Of a DNA stretch of 24,060 nucleotides, positions 20,317-24,060 are shown piece after piece; within the stretch, counting starts at the first letter, position 1; each line of letters begins with the position of its first letter. The translations under genes and the position numbers were made by a program. Source of the DNA: Bacillota bacterium (GTDB lineage: Bacteria; Bacillota; Clostridia; Acetivibrionales; JAEZXR01). The notes beneath the pieces were generated by a model. The model had not been told where the DNA came from and searched no databases. It saw only the letters and a list, made by a program, of their open reading frames with translations. Location: assembly GCA_023419605.1 (NCBI GenBank), contig JAEZXR010000144.1:1-24060 (forward strand), in the 5' to 3' direction.

Positions 20317-20898
20317 TCATAATGATTGCTTCAAGCCGCTTGGATGGTAACAAAGCTGTACTACTCCGGAGGTAAATCTCCTTATATTAACAAGATTAAA
20401 CTCTATTCTCTGATTCATATCAATAAACAAAGGCTTACCTGATCCCAAAACGACAGGGTGAACAGACAACCTATATTCATCAATAAGCCCTAAATTTATA
20501 AAAGTTGTTACAAGGCTTGCTCCTCCATAAAGCCAAATGTCTTTACCGGGTTCTTTTTTTATTTTTTCTACTTCATGCTGTAAATTTCCCTTTATCAGTA
20601 TTGCATTTCCATCAATTTCTGTAAGAGTTTTCGAAAATACATACTTCCTTTTACTGTGAACTAACTTCCAAATTTCTTTTTCCGTATCAGAAACTCCCTC
20701 ATCCGGAATATATTGTCCCCACAAGTCATAACTTTTTCGACCATATAAAATTGTATCTATACTATCCAGGAACTCGGTAAAACCCATATCATAGTCCATT
20801 ATACACCAATCAACTTCTCCCTTTGGACCTTCGATAAATCCATCCAGAGTCACTGCCAAATCTAACACTATTCTTCTCGAATTTATAATATTTGACAT
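20317..20898 (-). CDS. RibD C-terminal/dihydrofolate reductase-like reductase
   Basis: The 193-residue protein matches the YwjB/YyaP type: the start RIVLDLAVTLDGFIEGPKGE, then DTILYGRKSYDLW, KYVFSKTL, IWLYGGASLVTTFINLGLID and LSVHPVVLGSGKPLF. These motifs form the NADPH-binding fold shared by RibD reductases and DHFR. Such stand-alone proteins reduce unknown pteridine-like substrates. A good ribosome binding site (GAGAGGAGC) precedes the ATG. It stands alone, bounded by repeat copies B and A. Confidence 0.9.
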   Translation of the reverse strand: MSNIINSRRIVLDLAVTLDGFIEGPKGEVDWCIMDYDMGFTEFLDSIDTILYGRKSYDLWGQYIPDEGVSDTEKEIWKLVHSKRKYVFSKTLTEIDGNAILIKGNLQHEVEKIKKEPGKDIWLYGGASLVTTFINLGLIDEYRLSVHPVVLGSGKPLFIDMNQRIEFNLVNIRRFTSGVVQLCYHPSGLKQSL

Positions 20899-21033
20899 AG
20901 CCTTATGCTCCTCTCAAAAATTCTATTTTAGTTCATTACAATACTACTTTTGTAAAATATAATGTTAATATAGCCACTGCGGCAGCAGTTCAGTTCATTA
21001 TGGATTTTGTGCAGCTGCGTATTTAAATAGTAT

Positions 21034-21123
21034 TCAGTAGTCTACCTTAATTTTCTTAATGACTTTATGACATAGTACATCCAAGAGCAAAACCCATACT
21101 ATTGTTATTCTTTTCTCTTCCAT
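21034..21123 (-). CDS. Possible 29-aa microprotein
   Basis: The ORF encodes MEEKRITIVWVLLLDVLCHK, then VIKKIKVDY: one amphipathic or membrane helix with basic ends and one Cys. GGGAGA lies 7 nt upstream of the ATG. The start overlaps the stop of an upstream frame as TAATG; that frame is the coding-like strand of repeat A. It may be a translated small membrane peptide, but length is too short to judge. The family is not recognised. Confidence 0.35.
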   Translation of the reverse strand: MEEKRITIVWVLLLDVLCHKVIKKIKVDY

Positions 21124-21180
21124 TAGAATATCTCCCTAAATATAAAAATTAGCTTAATTATGAGAAGTAAATCCTTTAAC

Positions 21181-21307
21181 GCATAATATAAAACTTTAAC
21201 GAAACATCCTACAGGGAAATAGTACCATTTCTGCTCACCATTGTCCATATCCAGATAAATTAAAGCCCCAGATCGGAACCCAGGGCGGTATACATCTATA
21301 ACGCGCC
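21181..21307 (-). repeat. Dispersed repeat, copy A
   Basis: This is the reference copy for the family. On the plus strand it reads AACGAAACATCC, AGTACCATTT, a variable middle, AATTAAAGCCCC, eight bases, then CCCAGGGCGGTATACATCTA. On the minus strand it reads as a 63-codon ORF (21123-21314) with LIYLDMDNGEQKWYYFP, but there is no ribosome binding site. The WYYFP part is also present at copy E with synonymous codons and degraded at copy C (WYYLH), so the element may derive from an old small gene. Confidence 0.6.
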
Positions 21308-21420
21308 GGTTCATTCAGATTTTTGTATCATACAAATTATAAATGTTTCTGGTGGATAACTTAATAAAAAAGTGAAAGAATAATTCTATAATCTAAAAAC
21401 TAATAAAGAAGGGTGAAAAA

Positions 21421-21639
21421 ATGAGAAACTTATCAGAAGTTGAGATGCTATCTCTTGCAGGATTGTTGAAACTAGAACAGGACGGTTTGGTAGTAGCAAA
21501 AGCATTGCAGTCTCTAATCAGTAATGAAGAACTGAAAAAGCAAGGCGAATCTCTCATTCTAGCTACAGAAGGCAGAGTAAAAGGAATACAGCAGTTCATA
21601 ATTGAAAACAAAGTAACTAACGTGCAGGAGGTACAGTAA
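21421..21639 (+). CDS. Small protein of the spore coat operon
   Basis: The 72-residue product is predicted almost wholly helical (LSEVEMLSLAGLLKLEQDGL, VVAKALQSLISNEELKKQGE) and ends in a helix with ATEGRVKGIQQFI. It is similar in character to the small coat partners that precede CotF-type genes in Clostridia: a two-helix ferritin-like half. GAAGGGTG lies before the ATG. Its stop lies 1 nt before the GTG of the CotF-like gene, so the two form one operon. The role in the coat is inferred from the partner. Confidence 0.7.
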   Translation: MRNLSEVEMLSLAGLLKLEQDGLVVAKALQSLISNEELKKQGESLILATEGRVKGIQQFIIENKVTNVQEVQ

Positions 21640-21640
21640 A

Positions 21641-21934
21641 GTGACTTCATTAATAGGTAACATTGTAAAGAATACTACAGATATTGATGATGAAATTATT
21701 TTGACTAATATGCTTGCTACTTCAAAGGGAACTGCAACCGCATATTTTGGTGCAGCTATGTCAAGCATAACACCGGAATTAAGGGCAATGCTTTCAACTA
21801 CTCTAACACAAATAATGAATGGACATTCAGCGTTAACTGAACTTGCTGTGAAACATGGATGGGAAAGGCCATACAATACAGCCGCGCAGCAGCTTTCAGA
21901 TGTTTATACGCATTCAGTTGCTCAACAGCAGTAG
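21641..21934 (+). CDS. CotF-family spore coat protein
   Basis: The 97-residue protein has the coat F layout: an acidic start IDDEIILTNMLATSKGTATA, a helix with AAMSSITPELRAMLSTTLTQ, then the conserved HSALTELAVKHGWERPY end (compare HxxLxxxAxxxGWY). The start is GTG at 21641 with AGGAGG 9 nt upstream. It overlaps the operon with the preceding 72-aa gene. It should be made in the mother cell and assembled into the spore coat. Confidence 0.82.
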   Translation: MTSLIGNIVKNTTDIDDEIILTNMLATSKGTATAYFGAAMSSITPELRAMLSTTLTQIMNGHSALTELAVKHGWERPYNTAAQQLSDVYTHSVAQQQ

Positions 21935-21984
21935 AAGCGGTTTCAATATATAGCTATATAAGTCTGTATGTTACATACCTTGTA

Positions 21985-22095
21985 ACGTTACAAATGACAT
22001 ATATAGCCTTTTTATTTATCGCTGCATATATTTTCAAGGATTGATAGAAAAATAAAGCCCCGGGCCAGCGCCTAGGGCAATTATTATATATACTG
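21985..22095 (-). repeat. Dispersed repeat, copy D
   Basis: The core AAAAATAAAGCCCCGGG-N9-CTAGGGCAATTATTATATA (22050-22091) matches copies A, B and C, and the distance from GTTAC (21988) to the core is close to that in copy C. The middle has diverged. On the minus strand the core is a GC-rich stem (GCCCTAGG with GGCCCGGGGC) followed by TTTATTTTT, so it may act as terminator for the nitroreductase gene about 120 nt upstream. Confidence 0.5.
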
Positions 22096-22147
22096 CGTAA
22101 TTATCTTTCACTATATGTTCATTTTACGCACTGTAAAATTAAGTTCC

Positions 22148-22200
22148 CTTAGTCTACTTCACTGTAAAATCAACCTATTCATGGAGTGCAAGAGACTAAG
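22148..22200 (-). terminator. Long inverted repeat after the nitroreductase gene
   Basis: CTTAGTCTACTTCAC (22148-22162) and GTGCAAGAGACTAAG (22186-22200) are complementary at 12 of 15 positions, with a 23-nt loop. It lies 16 nt past the gene stop. A direct repeat CACTGTAAAAT also occurs at 22129-22139 and 22160-22170. No T tract follows. Confidence 0.35.
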
Positions 22201-22216
22201 TGAGGCTACAATCCTT

Positions 22217-22999
22217 TCATTCTACTCTACCGACAGCAGAAATATAAACAACATACTCGTTTTCACCATCTATGCGGAGTAGCTCATCAAAAGCTTTTTG
22301 GACATATGCTGCAATTGCACACGTACCACACCCAATGCCCTCACATGCCAGATATAGATTTTGACATACATGCCCAATGTCTAACAGCATTAATCGGTGT
22401 GCTTCGCAATGGTATCGCCATTCTCCACGATATGGTATACAGGACCACAGGAATACCACAGGCGCTCGACTGAACCACTGGGCTTCCGATTGATAATTTT
22501 CACCACCATATGCATAGGCAAGTTTATCAGGTAGATTGTCTTCAGAATAACGAAAAGCAAGCTTATGTTCGACTGGCAAATACAGATATATGCCTTTTTC
22601 CAACCCAACTACCTGATTCACTGCCAAGTATGTCTCATAGGAATGCCGGGCACCGGCAGACGGAACTGGACGTAACGTTACATGACCTGTATTTTTATAT
22701 GCAGGTATAATTTTCTGTACCCCTTGAGTTGACCATAACAGAAAGGATAACTCTTCTAAGCTAATTGGCATATCAAGAAAATTTCGTCTACTTCTACGGC
22801 TATCAAGGCAAGAGTATAAATCACTATGTTTTATAATATTTTTATCTACGGCTGGAAGCTTAATTATTTTTAGATGTCCGCCTGTTATTTTCTCAACAGG
22901 TGGTGGTGGCAGACCCCGTTCCTGATCGGAAATAAATTCGCGTTCAGGAAGATCAAACCCACTTTTCATAAAAGTTCGATTATTATTAAATGAATCCAT
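22217..22999 (-). CDS. SagB/ThcOx-type nitroreductase-family oxidoreductase
   Basis: The 260-residue protein has the nitroreductase fold. SRRSRRNFLDMPISLEELSF is the FMN phosphate-binding start, LLWSTQGVQ and PSAGARHSYETYL mark the SagB-type subgroup, and the end has DIGHVCQNLYLACEGIGCGT. In biosynthesis clusters, enzymes of this type oxidise azolines to azoles in ribosomal peptides; stand-alone ones are common in Clostridia with unknown substrate. No cyclodehydratase (YcaO) or precursor gene is in this window. The ATG at 22999 has GAGGGGGGA upstream; an earlier in-frame start at 23029 has no such site and would overlap the promoter. Confidence 0.85.
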   Translation of the reverse strand: MDSFNNNRTFMKSGFDLPEREFISDQERGLPPPPVEKITGGHLKIIKLPAVDKNIIKHSDLYSCLDSRRSRRNFLDMPISLEELSFLLWSTQGVQKIIPAYKNTGHVTLRPVPSAGARHSYETYLAVNQVVGLEKGIYLYLPVEHKLAFRYSEDNLPDKLAYAYGGENYQSEAQWFSRAPVVFLWSCIPYRGEWRYHCEAHRLMLLDIGHVCQNLYLACEGIGCGTCAIAAYVQKAFDELLRIDGENEYVVYISAVGRVE

Positions 23000-23015
23000 A
23001 CTGTATCCCCCCTCG

Positions 23016-23043
23016 ATTATATAGCTCAAAATGCAAGTGTAAA
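23016..23043 (-). promoter_or_regulatory. Promoter of the SagB-type gene
   Basis: The minus strand reads TTTACA (23043-23038), 16 bp, TATAAT (23021-23016). Transcription would start near 23009, giving a very short leader that begins at the ribosome binding site. The hexamers are good, but the tight spacing lowers confidence. Confidence 0.5.
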
Positions 23044-23147
23044 CTTAGTATTCGACAATTACTTCCCAATTCCTCCTATTGTTTCAGAATGTTTCCAAAA
23101 CAATCGCTGTGGATTCTAGAATACGCGATATATAAAATACCTTTCAT

Positions 23148-23276
23148 ACACAATATACTGCATTTACGAAAAATGTCACATGAAGATAATACCATTAATA
23201 CCCAGTGCGGTCTATATCTATAAAAAAATAAGCCCTGGGTTAATGCCAAGGGCGGTATGCATCTACACTCTGCGGC
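23148..23276 (-). repeat. Dispersed repeat, copy C
   Basis: This copy aligns almost without gaps with copy A: ACAATATA, TTTACGAAAAATG, GATAATACCATT, CTATATCTATAAAAAAATAA and GCCCTGGG-N6-CCAAGGGCGGTATGCATCTA. Its right end abuts the AgrC-like fragment at 23277, where the coding-like sequence begins. Confidence 0.6.
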
Positions 23277-23609
23277 GTTACTACTGATGAAGAAGTTGAT
23301 ATAAAAGGTATCAAAATCAGCGATTTATCCGATTGCTTAGGCATCCTTATTGATAATGCAATCGAAGCGGTATCGGAAATCAATGACGGATTGATAACCA
23401 TAAGGGCTAGAAAGGTTGAAAATACTGTAGTACTTCCCATTTCAATCGATAGGATTTTTGAAATGGGGTGGTCCACCAAAGGGGATGGCAGAGGTTTAGG
23501 ACTTTGGTCCGTAATGAATATTGTCAATCCATATAAAAATGTATTTTTAAATACTTCTTTGAAAGAAAATGTTTTATGCCAAGAACTTATTATAACCTTT
23601 AACTCGTAA
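23277..23609 (+). pseudogene. C-terminal fragment of an AgrC-like histidine kinase
   Basis: The frame reads 110 codons to TAA: TTDEEVDIKGIKISDLSDCL, then GILIDNAIEAV (the N box of the GHKL ATPase domain), and FEMGWSTKGDGRGLGLWSV (the G2 box). These match the quorum-sensing AgrC/ComD-type kinases. The membrane sensor and the His-containing part are absent. The stretch between the N box and G2 box is shorter than usual by about ten residues and the central G1-type loop is lost. There is no start codon or ribosome binding site. The gene is dead, and its left end coincides with repeat copy C. Confidence 0.8.
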
Positions 23610-24060
23610 TTTGAACTACGATCTCTATCCAATACATTTCATCACAACTTTTACTTAAAATGTTAAGAAATGATATTCTTATTATGTCAGTAATTGAAGA
23701 AACCATCAAAAAAACCGGGAAGGTGGCTCTGTTATATGTGATGGTTGCAGAAATTACTTAGCCAAATTTACTATCGTAAATTTCTGTTAAAAGGCCTATA
23801 GCAATGTTAATAACGGGTAAAATTTACAATAAAATTGATTATCCTAAAGGCATTAACAAACCAAGACATGCTACTCCAGACAACACTGTCATTGTTTTTC
23901 CTATTTGTTAATAGTAGATAAAGTAATATTATGATATTAGTGTTGTGCATTGAAAAGTAAATAATTGTATTACCAATAAGATGGTAAAACAAAGGCATAA
24001 GTAGACCAAATGTGGTAGTTTTGAATTGTCAAGAAACAAAACCATATCCACGGGGGGTCA
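23610..24060. other. Right-edge region without a supported gene
   Basis: The DNA is very AT-rich. Short ORFs exist on both strands (for example 33 codons at 23660-23761) but none has a ribosome binding site. A perfect 8-bp AT-rich inverted repeat, AAATTTAC (23764-23771) with GTAAATTT (23776-23783), is present. Since an AgrC fragment lies just upstream, I looked for an AgrD-like peptide or AgrB and found no convincing one. Confidence 0.4.

Larger units (their letters stand above)
20899..21420. other. Intergenic region with repeat A and a possible microprotein
   Basis: Only a 29-codon ORF (21034-21123) and repeat copy A are supported. No RNA gene or terminator with T tract was seen apart from the repeat core. 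The last 60 bases lead into the coat protein gene and hold sporulation-like promoter elements: CATACAAAT near 21329 resembles a SigE -10, and GAATAA near 21378 with CTAATA near 21400 resembles a SigG pattern. Neither match is strong. Confidence 0.4.

Noticed and set aside
20176..23276. Integron cassette array with attC sites
   Set aside because: The repeats lack clear RYYYAAC and GTTRRRY core sites and overall palindromic form, the coat gene pair points the opposite way, and no integrase is visible. Kept only as a cassette-like pattern.
1..24060. CRISPR array
   Set aside because: The repeats seen are few, long, diverged and separated by genes. No short regular repeat-spacer units were found.
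1..24060. Insertion sequence or prophage genes
   Set aside because: No transposase, integrase or phage structural protein was recognised in any frame, despite many gene fragments.
23610..24060. AgrD-like peptide or AgrB gene near the AgrC fragment
   Set aside because: The short ORFs lack ribosome binding sites and the expected Cys-containing peptide or AgrB motifs.

Overview
The window looks like a chromosomal accessory region of a low-GC, endospore-forming member of the Clostridia. It is AT-rich with strong AGGAGG-type ribosome binding sites. It carries a CotF-type spore coat pair, a small Gly/Phe-rich protein behind a SigK-like promoter, a sporulation-type M14 peptidoglycan peptidase, and the tail of an AgrC-like kinase. 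I could run no database search, so family names rest on motifs and recognised protein sequence.

Layout. (1) 1-1700: the start of a minus-strand gene; a promoter-driven, cloverleaf-like structured RNA with no ORF (147-234); a strong bidirectional terminator; the small Gly/Phe-rich protein; and an autoregulated-looking XRE regulator with a partner membrane protein. (2) 1963-6640: a divergent antimicrobial-peptide sensing and resistance module. A histidine kinase and OmpR-type regulator lie on the minus strand, and a lantibiotic-immunity-type ABC transporter (one ATPase, two permeases) lies on the plus strand. 11-bp phased repeats sit between them. (3) 6641-11600: an AraC regulator, a DUF2000 protein and an EamA exporter; an HxlR regulator divergent from a small flavin-binding protein; half of a DUF2935 protein; and many gene fragments, including two broken copies of the flavoprotein gene. 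(4) 11612-14562: a PG_binding-LysM-M14 endopeptidase, a small membrane protein and an AraC regulator. (5) 14797-18345: a secreted 1182-aa clan GH-D-like glycoside hydrolase with three tandem carbohydrate-binding repeats, divergent from that AraC regulator. (6) 18608-24060: an M23 peptidase, a half-size EamA protein, a RibD/DHFR-like reductase, two coat proteins, a SagB-type nitroreductase and the AgrC-like fragment. Diverged copies of one ~110-130 bp repeat lie between the genes from 20 kb onward.

Most interesting: the ORF-free structured RNA near the left edge; the five same-orientation copies of the repeat (one at 9.5 kb, four between 20.1 and 23.3 kb that separate single accessory genes); the repeated partial copies of the flavoprotein gene; and a 33-bp direct repeat bounding about 2.3 kb around the M14 peptidase. 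Most gene fragments here are 3' ends that keep their stop codon, which suggests repeated loss of 5' parts.
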